A DNA stretch of 45,267 nt from Acidimicrobiales bacterium (GTDB lineage Bacteria; Actinomycetota; Acidimicrobiia; Acidimicrobiales; MedAcidi-G1): NCBI GenBank assembly GCA_014240365.1, contig JAAZXC010000008.1:1-45267 (forward strand), written 5' to 3'. Shown here piece after piece: positions 1 through 7,353 of the stretch. Position 1 is the first letter of the stretch; each line of letters starts with the position of its first letter. A model generated the notes under the pieces. It was not told the origin of the DNA. It was given only the letters and a program-made list of their open reading frames with translations, and searched no databases. Position numbers and translations under genes: made by a program.

Positions 1-154
1 TCAACCGCGACGGCACGTGGTGCGACCGGAACAGCGGCAGCTGGTGCAGCCAGTACCAGGCTGACCAGGGACCCCAGCCACCCAGCGCGAGCGCTCCGAA
101 CACGACGCCGACCAGCAGCCAGGTCAACAACAGGCCCCGGTCACCGAGCCTCAC
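1..154 (-). CDS. Unidentified membrane protein, N-terminal part
   Basis: The reading frame stays open to the window edge, so only about 51 residues are visible. The GTG start (154-152) overlaps the ccmG stop in a GTGA junction, which suggests translational coupling as last visible gene of the ccm operon. The peptide has one hydrophobic segment (about residues 8-25), then a Trp-rich stretch and the run LPLFRSHHVPSRL. That run resembles a motif (LP.FRS.RVPSRF) I associate with polytopic membrane proteins of the YfhO or mannosyltransferase kind. It lacks the RCxxC motif expected early in CcmH, so it is probably not ccmH. Function unassigned. Confidence 0.6.
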   Translation of the reverse strand, partial: MRLGDRGLLLTWLLVGVVFGALALGGWGPWSAWYWLHQLPLFRSHHVPSRL

Positions 155-684
155 GAGATGGCCGCCAGGGCACTGGTCAGGAGGCCGTCCAGCTCGTCCA
201 TCTCCACGCCGCCGATCACCTTGGCCGCGACGTGACCCGAGGGCGTGACCAGGTACGACTCGGGAACCCCGATCACACCCCAGTCCACGGCAACCCGCCC
301 CGTATCGACGGTCAGCACGGGCCAGTCGCCCCCGTTCCGCGCGAAGAAGGCAGCCACCGCCGATGGCGAGTCGTCGAATGCGACGGTGACGAGCCTCACG
401 TCGTCGGCCTCGGCGTGTGCGGCGGCGAAGGCCACCAGCTCAGGATGCTCCCTGATGCACGGCACGCACGTCGTGGAGAAGAAGTTGACGACGACCCAGC
501 GACCCCGCTGGTCATCGAGGTCCCATTCGGATCCGTCCAGCGTGACACCGACCACCGCAGGTGCCACCGCTCCCACCAGGTGCGTCGTCATCCGGTCCCG
601 GCTCGTATCGCGGGTGGCGAACACGAGGATGAGGAGCCCCAGCACGAGACCGACGGCCAGCGCCGTCATCCTGATGGGGTTCAA
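151..684 (-). CDS. ccmG: Thioredoxin-like cytochrome c maturation protein (CcmG/ResA type)
   Basis: Membrane-anchored extracytoplasmic thiol-disulfide reductase, predicted to keep apocytochrome c (CXXCH) cysteines or its partner reduced for heme attachment. A single N-terminal membrane anchor (about residues 7-23) is followed by a thioredoxin fold with the active-site motif CVPC at C73-C76 in the context NFFSTTCVPC. Length (177 aa) fits the family. The ATG overlaps the ccmF stop by 4 nt (ATGA), so it is the seventh gene of the ccm operon. The name ccmG rests on position; by sequence alone it could equally be called ResA or an AhpC/TSA-like redoxin. Confidence 0.9.
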   Translation of the reverse strand: MNPIRMTALAVGLVLGLLILVFATRDTSRDRMTTHLVGAVAPAVVGVTLDGSEWDLDDQRGRWVVVNFFSTTCVPCIREHPELVAFAAAHAEADDVRLVTVAFDDSPSAVAAFFARNGGDWPVLTVDTGRVAVDWGVIGVPESYLVTPSGHVAAKVIGGVEMDELDGLLTSALAAIS

Positions 685-2642
685 ACCGTGACCCCCTCCG
701 GGGAGCCTTCGACCGTCTCGTCGGCGCCACGTCGCCTACGCCCACCGGTGGTGGGCACGGCCGCAAAGGCCGTCCCGAGCGCCATCACCGCTCCTCCCAC
801 CCACAGCCATGCGACGAGAGGCTGGACGGTGACGCGCACGATCGTGGTGTTCGACCTTTCATCGGGCACCGCCAGGACGGCGAGTTGCAGGTCGTCGCGG
901 AGGGTGGAGCGCGTCGCCGGGGTGCCGATGGTCTGGCTACCGAAGGGGAACGTGGAGATGGCTGGGAGGTAGGTGCGTCCATCGACCCGGACCGACACAC
1001 GGATCTCGGTCTTCTCGGAGAGTTCCACGGTGGTGAGGCCCTCGAACACCAGCTCGTGTCCGGCGAAGACCGCCCGTTCCCCCGGCTGGTCGAACCGGAA
1101 CTCGGCCTGGCGGATGAAGGCCGAGGAGCAGGCGAACGCCACGGCCACGACAGCTACACCGATATGGACGATCATGCCTCCGCTGGATCGCCCGACCAGG
1201 CCCCGCAGGCCCCGGGACCGCACAGTCATGCCGAGTTGTCGCACCGCTCCGCCGATTGAGAACCCGGCAAGGCCGACGGCCAGGGTCGGGGCCCACCCAC
1301 GGCTCCCCAACCCCAGAGCCAGCACCATTGATGCCGCACCGGCTACAGCCGGCCAGCGAAGGCGTCCTGCCATGGTGGCACCGGTGGTGCCTCCCCACGG
1401 CAGGGCCGGCGCCACGGCCATGAGGAACAGCAGGGCGAAGCCAATCGGCATCGTCATCCGCTCGAAGTACGGGTTGCCCACCGATATCCGGTCCCCGTTG
1501 GCGGCCTCGACGAGCAGCGGGAAGACCGTTCCGAGAAGCACGACGAAGGCGAAGGCCCCGAACAGGAGGTTGTTGACCAGGAACGCCGCAGTCCGCGAGA
1601 CCGGCGAATCAATGGAACCGACCGTCCTCATGGAATCGCCCCGCCATGCAATGAGGCCGACGGTGGTCACCACCACCAGTCCGAAGAAGCCCAGCAGCAT
1701 CGGTCCGATGCCCGACTCGGTGAAGGCGTGGACCGACTCCAGCACTCCGGACCGGGTGATGAACGTTCCGAGGATGGTCAGCGAGAACGTGGCGCAGAGC
1801 AGCGAGAGGTTCCACACCCGCAGCATTCCCAGTCGCTCCTGAACCATGACCGAGTGGAGGTACGCGGTGCCGGTCAGCCAGGGGAGGAACGAGGCGTTCT
1901 CCACCGGGTCCCATGCCCAGTAGCCACCCCACCCCAGGACCTCGTAGGACCACCAGGCTCCCAGCAGGATTCCCACGGTCAGGCAACCCCAGGCCATCAG
2001 CGTCCACCGGCGGGCCTCAAGCAGCCAGCCCTCCCCCAACCGGCCTGTGACGAGGGAGGCCACCGCCAGGGCGAACGGGACGGTGAAGCCCACATACCCC
2101 AGGTAGAGCACAGGCGGATGGAACGCCATGAGCACGTGGTTCTGGAGCAGCGGGTTGGGTCCCGGGCCGTCGTAGCCGGCCCACGGTTCGAAGCGTGTGA
2201 ACGGAAATGCCGGCCCGGCAAGCAGCAGGAAGAAGAAGGTGCAGACCACGAACAGCACCAGCAGCGTCCAGCCCACGACCGGATCATCCAGACGGTGGCG
2301 GAACCTCCTCACCACCAGCACCACGTAACCGACCAGGATCAGGACCCACAGCAGGATCGACCCCTCGAGCGCCGACCAGAGGGTGGCCACGTTGAACAGC
2401 GCCGGAGTGCGGTGGCTGCCGTGTTCGGCCACGAAGGCAACGGTGAAGTCGCGGGTGATGAGCGCCCGCTCCATGACCGCCACCTGGCCGACCGCAGCCA
2501 CGGCCAGCAGCGCCACCCAGCCTCGGGCCCGGACCACGAAGACGGGACTCCGGGTTGCGAGGCCCCATGCCACGCTGAGGAGGCCGGCCACCGAGGCGGA
2601 CAGCCCGATGGCCACGAATGCGGTACCGAGGGTGGCGTTCAA
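681..2642 (-). CDS. ccmF: Heme lyase CcmF
   Basis: Polytopic membrane subunit that transfers heme from holo-CcmE to apocytochrome c on the outer face of the cytoplasmic membrane. The 653 residues contain about 15 hydrophobic segments and the WWD heme-handling motif WGGYWAWDPVEN at residues 238-249. Conserved histidines lie in AFHPPVLYLGY (H175) and YLHSVMVQER (H263). Length matches the family. The ATG overlaps the ccmE stop by 4 nt. This gene is the strongest proof that the locus is a System I (Ccm) rather than a System II (ResB/CcsA) pathway. Confidence 0.96.
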   Translation of the reverse strand: MNATLGTAFVAIGLSASVAGLLSVAWGLATRSPVFVVRARGWVALLAVAAVGQVAVMERALITRDFTVAFVAEHGSHRTPALFNVATLWSALEGSILLWVLILVGYVVLVVRRFRHRLDDPVVGWTLLVLFVVCTFFFLLLAGPAFPFTRFEPWAGYDGPGPNPLLQNHVLMAFHPPVLYLGYVGFTVPFALAVASLVTGRLGEGWLLEARRWTLMAWGCLTVGILLGAWWSYEVLGWGGYWAWDPVENASFLPWLTGTAYLHSVMVQERLGMLRVWNLSLLCATFSLTILGTFITRSGVLESVHAFTESGIGPMLLGFFGLVVVTTVGLIAWRGDSMRTVGSIDSPVSRTAAFLVNNLLFGAFAFVVLLGTVFPLLVEAANGDRISVGNPYFERMTMPIGFALLFLMAVAPALPWGGTTGATMAGRLRWPAVAGAASMVLALGLGSRGWAPTLAVGLAGFSIGGAVRQLGMTVRSRGLRGLVGRSSGGMIVHIGVAVVAVAFACSSAFIRQAEFRFDQPGERAVFAGHELVFEGLTTVELSEKTEIRVSVRVDGRTYLPAISTFPFGSQTIGTPATRSTLRDDLQLAVLAVPDERSNTTIVRVTVQPLVAWLWVGGAVMALGTAFAAVPTTGGRRRRGADETVEGSPEGVTV

Positions 2643-3172
2643 CCGCCGGCCCCACAGGGCTCCAGCTCGGCACCATCGGATCGGTAGTCGTTGTCGTGCT
2701 TCACCACCATGTGATCGGTCCGCAGGTACCAGCCGTCACCGGCGGCATCCGGGAGGCCGGCCATGTCGGGCGGTCGTCCAGCGGTCCAGGCGCCCTGGAG
2801 CACTACCGGAACTCCCGCCTGGAACAGCTCGGCAGGGTCGCCCAGATGGACCACGTCGGCCAGGACGTCGTCGGCGCAGAGCGTGAACACGACTGCGGAG
2901 GCGCCGTCCAGTTCCGTGACCAGAAGGCCGGGCTGCGGCGTTCCCACCACCCGGAACCGGCTGTCGCCCAGATCGGAACGCAGGTCGACCGCCTCGGCCA
3001 CGTCGTAGAAGAACAGGGAGGCGTCGCCCAATGTCCGCAGCAGCACGAAGATGATGCCCCCAACGAGGAGGAGGAGGAGGGCAATGGCGCCGCGCCGGTT
3101 GCCGGCCGCAGGCCTGGCGGGGCGGGGTGTCAGGTCGAGGGACGGTGGTTCCGACCCGGCGTCGTCAGTCAC
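2639..3172 (-). CDS. ccmE: Periplasmic heme chaperone CcmE
   Basis: Membrane-tethered heme chaperone that takes heme from CcmC and delivers it to CcmF. The 177-residue product has one membrane anchor (about 28-46) and an OB-fold domain ending in LRTDHMVVKHDNDY. H159 is the expected covalent heme ligand and Y163 the axial ligand, giving the classical HxxxY rather than the CxxxY variant. I chose the GTG at 3172, which overlaps the end of the small ccmD-like gene by 8 nt. An in-frame ATG at 3268 would add 32 residues lying over ccmD and looks spurious. Confidence 0.93.
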   Translation of the reverse strand: MTDDAGSEPPSLDLTPRPARPAAGNRRGAIALLLLLVGGIIFVLLRTLGDASLFFYDVAEAVDLRSDLGDSRFRVVGTPQPGLLVTELDGASAVVFTLCADDVLADVVHLGDPAELFQAGVPVVLQGAWTAGRPPDMAGLPDAAGDGWYLRTDHMVVKHDNDYRSDGAELEPCGAGG

Positions 3173-3323
3173 GGTCGGTCCCGGGCGACTCCAGCCACCT
3201 ACGACGATCCTCGGGCACCTCGGCGCTGAGGGAGCGGCCCCGTCGGACCAGACGCAACGCATAACCACCCAGCACGACCAACGAGATGCCCCAACCGGCG
3301 ACCAGGTATCCGAGGTGGGTCAT
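3165..3323 (-). CDS. ccmD: Small CcmD-like membrane protein
   Basis: A 52-residue frame between ccmC and ccmE. Its ATG overlaps the ccmC stop (ATGA at 3323-3320) and its TGA lies inside the start of ccmE. It begins MTHLGYLVAGWGISLVVLGG, one hydrophobic helix (about residues 5-24), followed by a basic segment (LRLVRRGR). This is the size, topology and position of CcmD, which in other bacteria helps release holo-CcmE from CcmABC. Sequence conservation in CcmD is low, so the name rests on position and topology. Confidence 0.78.
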   Translation of the reverse strand: MTHLGYLVAGWGISLVVLGGYALRLVRRGRSLSAEVPEDRRRWLESPGTDRD

Positions 3324-4144
3324 GGCGACTCCTCCCCGGCCGGGTCGTCTGAGACGCCGATGGCGGCATCAAGCTCGACAGCGGACGTCTCGGAGCGGCG
3401 TTCGGCAATGGCCGACCCGACAGCGTGGTCAATCGCAGCACGCTCCAGCCACCCGACGCGGAACCTCTGCAGCGTCAACCACCAGACCACCAGGCCGAAC
3501 GTGAGGAATCCGAACATGAGGGTGAACAGCGTGAGGTCCTCGATCTTGAGTTCCTCCAGCGTGGACCTCTGGTGGAGTGTTCGGTTCTCCCACCACTCCA
3601 CCGACCGGTTGACGAGCGGAATGTCCAGTACCGCCACCAGAGCCACCACCGCCGCCTGACGCTCCTGGCGCCGGGGATCAGACGTGGTACCGCGCAGGGC
3701 CAGGTAGCCGGCGAACAACAGGAACAGCACCAGCGTGGTCATCAGGCGCACATCGCCCCACTCCCACCATGTGTTCCAGACCGGGCGACCCCAGATGGAG
3801 CCGGTCACCAGTACCAGGCCGCACAGCACGGTGCCGACCTCCGCCGTCGAATGGGCCATCACGTCCCACCAGGGAGTGCGCTTCACCAGCACGCCGACGC
3901 TGGCTACGGCACACAACAGGAACGAGGCGTACATGAGGATCGCCATCGGTACGTGCAGGTAGAGCATGCGGACGGCATCGAACTGGCCGAACTCCTCACC
4001 GGTGGTGGGGTGGATCCGGACATCCGGTCCGGTCAGGACGAAGGCCAGCACGCCCAGGACCCCGAGGCTGGCCAGGGCGACACAGCCCAGGAGGCGGGAG
4101 CCGCGCGATCCCGTGGTGCCTGGTGTCTCGTCTCGTCCGGCCAT
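3320..4144 (-). CDS. ccmC: Heme handling protein CcmC
   Basis: Six-helix membrane protein that loads heme onto CcmE. Family landmarks are H64 in YLHVPMA, H98 in MAHSTAEVG, a tryptophan-rich motif at residues 119-134 (WGRPVWNTWWEWGDVR) and H191 in ENRTLHQRS. The motif departs from the usual W-W-x-W-D-x-R-L by one extra residue: it reads WWEWGDVRL. A basic-acidic tail of about 50 residues (235-274) follows the last helix. The start has a GGGAG ribosome site 7 nt upstream and lies 12 nt after ccmB. Confidence 0.9.
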   Translation of the reverse strand: MAGRDETPGTTGSRGSRLLGCVALASLGVLGVLAFVLTGPDVRIHPTTGEEFGQFDAVRMLYLHVPMAILMYASFLLCAVASVGVLVKRTPWWDVMAHSTAEVGTVLCGLVLVTGSIWGRPVWNTWWEWGDVRLMTTLVLFLLFAGYLALRGTTSDPRRQERQAAVVALVAVLDIPLVNRSVEWWENRTLHQRSTLEELKIEDLTLFTLMFGFLTFGLVVWWLTLQRFRVGWLERAAIDHAVGSAIAERRSETSAVELDAAIGVSDDPAGEESP

Positions 4145-4156
4145 CAGTGCTCCCGA

Positions 4157-4840
4157 TCAGTCCTCGATCAACACGCCATGGACCAGTGCGCCGACCACGG
4201 TGGCGATCAGGGCGGCCACGGCCAGCAGCCCTGTCCAGGCCCAGCCGTCCACCGCCACGGACCCGAGGGCATCGTCGAACGCCCGGGTGGCCCCGATCAG
4301 CACCGGCGCCAGCACCGGGAGCAACAGGATCGGCAGGAGGGTCTCCCGCACCCCCAGCCCCGAGGCCAGCGCGCCGTAGAGGGTACCTGCCGCCGCCACC
4401 GCGACCCCGGCCAGCAGCCCGGAGACGAGCAGCAGCATCGGATCCACGACCTGCACCCCGTACAGCACGAGCAGGCCGCCCAGCAGGACGACCTCCAGAA
4501 GCATCAGTTGCACGAACACGGCCGTTGCCTTGCCGAGGAACAGGGCAGCCGGTGGAAGGCCCGACATCCGCAGGGCGTCCAGGGTCCCGTCCGAGAGCTC
4601 GAGGGCCGCCGACCTGTGCACCGCCAGCAGGGCGCTGAGCAGCACCGCCACCCAGAAGAGGCCCGACGCGAACATCCGGAGGGTGCGATGGTCGGCGTCC
4701 AGGGCGAAGCCGAACAGCACGAGCACAAGCAGGGCGAACGGCACCACCTGGCCGACCACCACGCGTGACCGGAACTCGATCCGGAGGTCACGCGCCGCCA
4801 CGAGCCCGGCGTCGCCGAGGAACCTGCGAACCTCAGACAC
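4157..4840 (-). CDS. ccmB: Heme exporter permease CcmB
   Basis: Membrane permease that pairs with the ATPase CcmA; together they drive release of heme-loaded CcmE from CcmC. The 227 residues begin with the cytoplasmic stretch ARDLRIEFRSR typical of CcmB and contain about six hydrophobic helices. LSDGTLDALRMSGL is the conserved cytoplasmic loop (coupling) region. The start overlaps ccmA by 8 nt and the stop is 12 nt before ccmC. Confidence 0.92.
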   Translation of the reverse strand: MSEVRRFLGDAGLVAARDLRIEFRSRVVVGQVVPFALLVLVLFGFALDADHRTLRMFASGLFWVAVLLSALLAVHRSAALELSDGTLDALRMSGLPPAALFLGKATAVFVQLMLLEVVLLGGLLVLYGVQVVDPMLLLVSGLLAGVAVAAAGTLYGALASGLGVRETLLPILLLPVLAPVLIGATRAFDDALGSVAVDGWAWTGLLAVAALIATVVGALVHGVLIED

Positions 4841-5516
4841 GGGATCCTCCCCCGACGGCCGGACCGGTGTCGTCCACCACCACCCCGCCTGAGATGGTCA
4901 CCACCCTCGGACCCAGCCCGGCGACGCGTTCCAACTCGTGGGACGAGACCAGCACGGTGGCACCGGCTGCCACGGCATCGCCGACCAGGCCGTCGACCAC
5001 GTCGCGGCCGGACTGGTCGAGGCTCGCATGGGGTTCGTCCAGGAGCCACAACCCGGGTCGCCGGACGACCAGCGCCGCCAGTGAGGCCCGCCGTCGCTGA
5101 CCGGCCGACAGGGTGTGGACCGGCTGGCCCAGCAGCCGCTCGGAAAGTCCCATCCGGAGCAGCGCAGAGGCCGTCCGTTCGATGGCCTCAACTGCACTGA
5201 GACCGGCGGCGCGTGTCCAGAAGCGCACGTTCTGGTTGACCGTCAGATCGTCGTACAGGCCGGTGGCGTGACCCAGCAGGGCGACCCGCCTGCGAACAGA
5301 GCGACGCTCACGGACGAGGTCGTGGCCGAGTACCTCTACGGAGCCGGATTCGGGTCGAACCAGACCGGCGCAGAGGCGCAGCAGGGTGGTCTTGCCTGCG
5401 CCGTTGGGGCCCCTGAGCAGTACCACCTCACCGGATTCCACGGTGAGATCGACCCCGGCAAGGGCTGGAAAGTTTCCGAGCAGCGCCACCGCTCCACGCA
5501 ACTCGACCACCGGCAC
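4833..5516 (-). CDS. ccmA: Heme exporter ATP-binding protein CcmA
   Basis: Cytoplasmic ABC ATPase of the CcmAB complex. Counting from the chosen start, Walker A is GPNGAGKT (36-43), the signature is LSAGQ (136-140), Walker B is LWLLDEP (156-162), and an H-loop histidine sits in SSHELE. I chose the GTG at 5516, giving 227 residues. It is preceded by TACCGT and a 6-nt spacer, the arrangement seen before many starts in this window, and the family fold begins right after it. An ATG at 5540 is possible, and an ATG at 5600 would run into the divergent lipoprotein gene. It leads the ccm operon. Confidence 0.92.
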   Translation of the reverse strand: MPVVELRGAVALLGNFPALAGVDLTVESGEVVLLRGPNGAGKTTLLRLCAGLVRPESGSVEVLGHDLVRERRSVRRRVALLGHATGLYDDLTVNQNVRFWTRAAGLSAVEAIERTASALLRMGLSERLLGQPVHTLSAGQRRRASLAALVVRRPGLWLLDEPHASLDQSGRDVVDGLVGDAVAAGATVLVSSHELERVAGLGPRVVTISGGVVVDDTGPAVGGGSRV

Positions 5517-5522
5517 CCCATC

Positions 5523-5528
5523 ACGGTA
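5523..5528 (-). promoter_or_regulatory. Leaderless-type -10 box for the ccm operon
   Basis: TACCGT on the minus strand, 6 nt before the GTG start of ccmA at 5516. The spacing implies transcription starting at or next to the start codon. The box itself supports choosing 5516 over the ATG at 5540. Confidence 0.5.
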
Positions 5529-5539
5529 CCGGCCTGCCA

Positions 5540-5545
5540 TACCCT
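5540..5545 (+). promoter_or_regulatory. Leaderless-type -10 box for the lipoprotein gene
   Basis: TACCCT ends 6 nt before the ATG at 5552, and no ribosome-binding sequence is present. It lies back to back with the ccmA box, 11 nt away on the other strand. Confidence 0.5.
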
Positions 5546-5551
5546 GACCCC

Positions 5552-6130
5552 ATGCCCGCTCCCCGGACGACCGGCAGATGCTTCTTCGTAGCCGCAGCAA
5601 TGGCGGTCCTGCTGGCCGGTTGCGCTGCCGATGGGTCCGACCCGCCCTTGACGGACAGCGGGCCTGCAGCCGCCACCACCTCGATCCTCGAGACGCGACC
5701 CACCCTCGCCGACGAGCGCATTCCGAACTGGGTTGGCGACGTGGTGAACCTCCACGACATGGAGGACGGCTCCTGCTTCAACCGCTACTCATGGGTCCAG
5801 GACGACCGGCAGGTCGAGCTCGACACCCGTGTGCCCTGCCTCGACCCCCACCAGCACGAGGTCTACCTCCGGACCCAGCACCCGGCCCGGGCCGGCGCAC
5901 CGTGGCCGGGCGACCGTGAGATGGAGGCGTTCGCCAAGGCCCAGTGCTACGGAGCCTTCGCCGACTTCGTGGGCCAGATCTACGAGCTGTCGGAACTGCA
6001 GCTGGGGTACCTGACCCCGGACAGGGTTGACTTCGAGCACGAGCAGGCCCGGTTCCGCGCGATCCACTGCTACGTGCACCGTGGTGACGGTGAGGAGATG
6101 GTCGGCTCGGCGCGCGACAGCCGTTCCTGA
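5552..6130 (+). CDS. Lipoprotein with septum-formation-like domain
   Basis: Predicted lipoprotein: a short basic N-terminus, a hydrophobic stretch and the lipobox LLAGC (Cys about residue 24). A short Ala/Thr-rich linker follows. The mature part resembles the actinobacterial septum-formation domain (Septum_form/DUF4190 type): GSCFN, then VPCLDPHQHEV, then a paired-cysteine region (QCYGAF and HCYVH). These features suggest a small disulfide-stabilised extracytoplasmic domain. Function is unknown; the family name comes from homologues near division genes, not from this context. It diverges from the ccm operon. Confidence 0.75.
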   Translation: MPAPRTTGRCFFVAAAMAVLLAGCAADGSDPPLTDSGPAAATTSILETRPTLADERIPNWVGDVVNLHDMEDGSCFNRYSWVQDDRQVELDTRVPCLDPHQHEVYLRTQHPARAGAPWPGDREMEAFAKAQCYGAFADFVGQIYELSELQLGYLTPDRVDFEHEQARFRAIHCYVHRGDGEEMVGSARDSRS

Positions 6131-6147
6131 ACCCGACCGGGGATGCT

Positions 6148-7353
6148 TCAGGTAACCGCGGCATCCCGTCGTGCAGCCAGCAGCAGGGCCAGGCCCGTCC
6201 ACGACTGGGGAACTGCACCCAGACCGGCACCCGAATCCGGATTCCAGTACTCGGCCAGGCCCGAAGCCCAGGCGCCGGCAACGGTCGTCCGGCAGAGGTC
6301 GGCCGCCACCTCGGGAGAATGCCGGTCCGTGGCCAGGACCATCAGGTAGGCCAACTGCGGCCACACGGGCCCACGCCAGTAGGCATCCGGGCGAAACGAC
6401 GGTTCCCCCCGGTGGACGCCGGTCGGACCGGCCGGGCCCCCGTGCGCCGCCGGGTCCATGAGCTGGGCCGTGACGACGGCTGCACGATCCGGGTCATCGT
6501 CGACGAGGAGTCCCAGGAGGCCATCGAGGGTCCGGACCCGTCCCGACCCGTCGGCCATGGGCCCGGCATCCACCCAGGTGCCCGCCTCATCGGACCAGCG
6601 CCCTGTCAGCGCCCCGGCCAGCTCGGCCGACCCGTCGGCCAGGCGGTCATCGCCGACCACGTCAGCCAGCTCACGGGCGTTGAACGCCACGAGGGCGTTG
6701 AACCCGACGGGGGCCACCGGGAAGTCCGGATTGGCCACCGGCGAGCCGTCCGGACCGGTCTGGATGGTCGAAACCAGGTGGTCCTTCACCACGGCCCACC
6801 GTTGGCGGTCGTAGCCACCACGGCAGGCATCGTCCCAGCGCGGTGAGTCGTCACACCCGGTCTCCCACGGGTGGCAGACCAGCAGCATGCCCGACCGGTC
6901 CCGGGCGCGTTGTTCCAGCAGGAAGCGCAGGCCGGCCACCGCCGCCTCCACCACCTGGTCCGGTGGCGGCGAGCCCGCCCGGACCAGTTCAGCAACCGCA
7001 TGGCCGTACATCGGCGGTTGCGTGATGGCCGAACCGTCCCGGCGCCCCCAGAGGTCCTCGTGGAATCCGGGATCCCGGACGTAGTTCATGTGGGGTACGA
7101 AACCGGACGGGGCCTGTGGGCCGAAGACCGCTGCCAACTCTCGCTGGGCGAATGTTGCCTCATCCAGGGCCTGCCAGACCAGTACGTGGAAGCTCGAATC
7201 CCACAACCACTGCCACGGGTAGACCCTCGAGTTGGGTGCTGCGTACCCTTCCGACACCCAGTGTTCTCCGAGCATCCGTCCAACGGCAGCCCGAAGATCG
7301 CCGTACGACGGGTCGGGGAGACCATTGCCATCCACCACAGCGCCTCGCTGCAC
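6148..7353 (-). CDS. MGH1/GH63-like glycoside hydrolase
   Basis: Cytoplasmic (no signal peptide) (alpha/alpha)6-barrel glycosidase of 401 residues. Near the start VYPWQWLWDSSFH holds the family aspartate (D52), later YWRGPVWPQ, and EYWNPDSG holds the likely second catalytic acid (E368). Relatives hydrolyse mannosylglycerate or glucosylglycerate, and others are called trehalase-like, so the substrate is uncertain. The GTG at 7353 is preceded by GGAAGGAG at good distance, which decides the start. The frame upstream of it belongs to the divergent glycosyltransferase. The partner gene suggests that a glycoside, possibly a compatible solute or storage sugar, is made and turned over here. Confidence 0.82.
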   Translation of the reverse strand: MQRGAVVDGNGLPDPSYGDLRAAVGRMLGEHWVSEGYAAPNSRVYPWQWLWDSSFHVLVWQALDEATFAQRELAAVFGPQAPSGFVPHMNYVRDPGFHEDLWGRRDGSAITQPPMYGHAVAELVRAGSPPPDQVVEAAVAGLRFLLEQRARDRSGMLLVCHPWETGCDDSPRWDDACRGGYDRQRWAVVKDHLVSTIQTGPDGSPVANPDFPVAPVGFNALVAFNARELADVVGDDRLADGSAELAGALTGRWSDEAGTWVDAGPMADGSGRVRTLDGLLGLLVDDDPDRAAVVTAQLMDPAAHGGPAGPTGVHRGEPSFRPDAYWRGPVWPQLAYLMVLATDRHSPEVAADLCRTTVAGAWASGLAEYWNPDSGAGLGAVPQSWTGLALLLAARRDAAVT

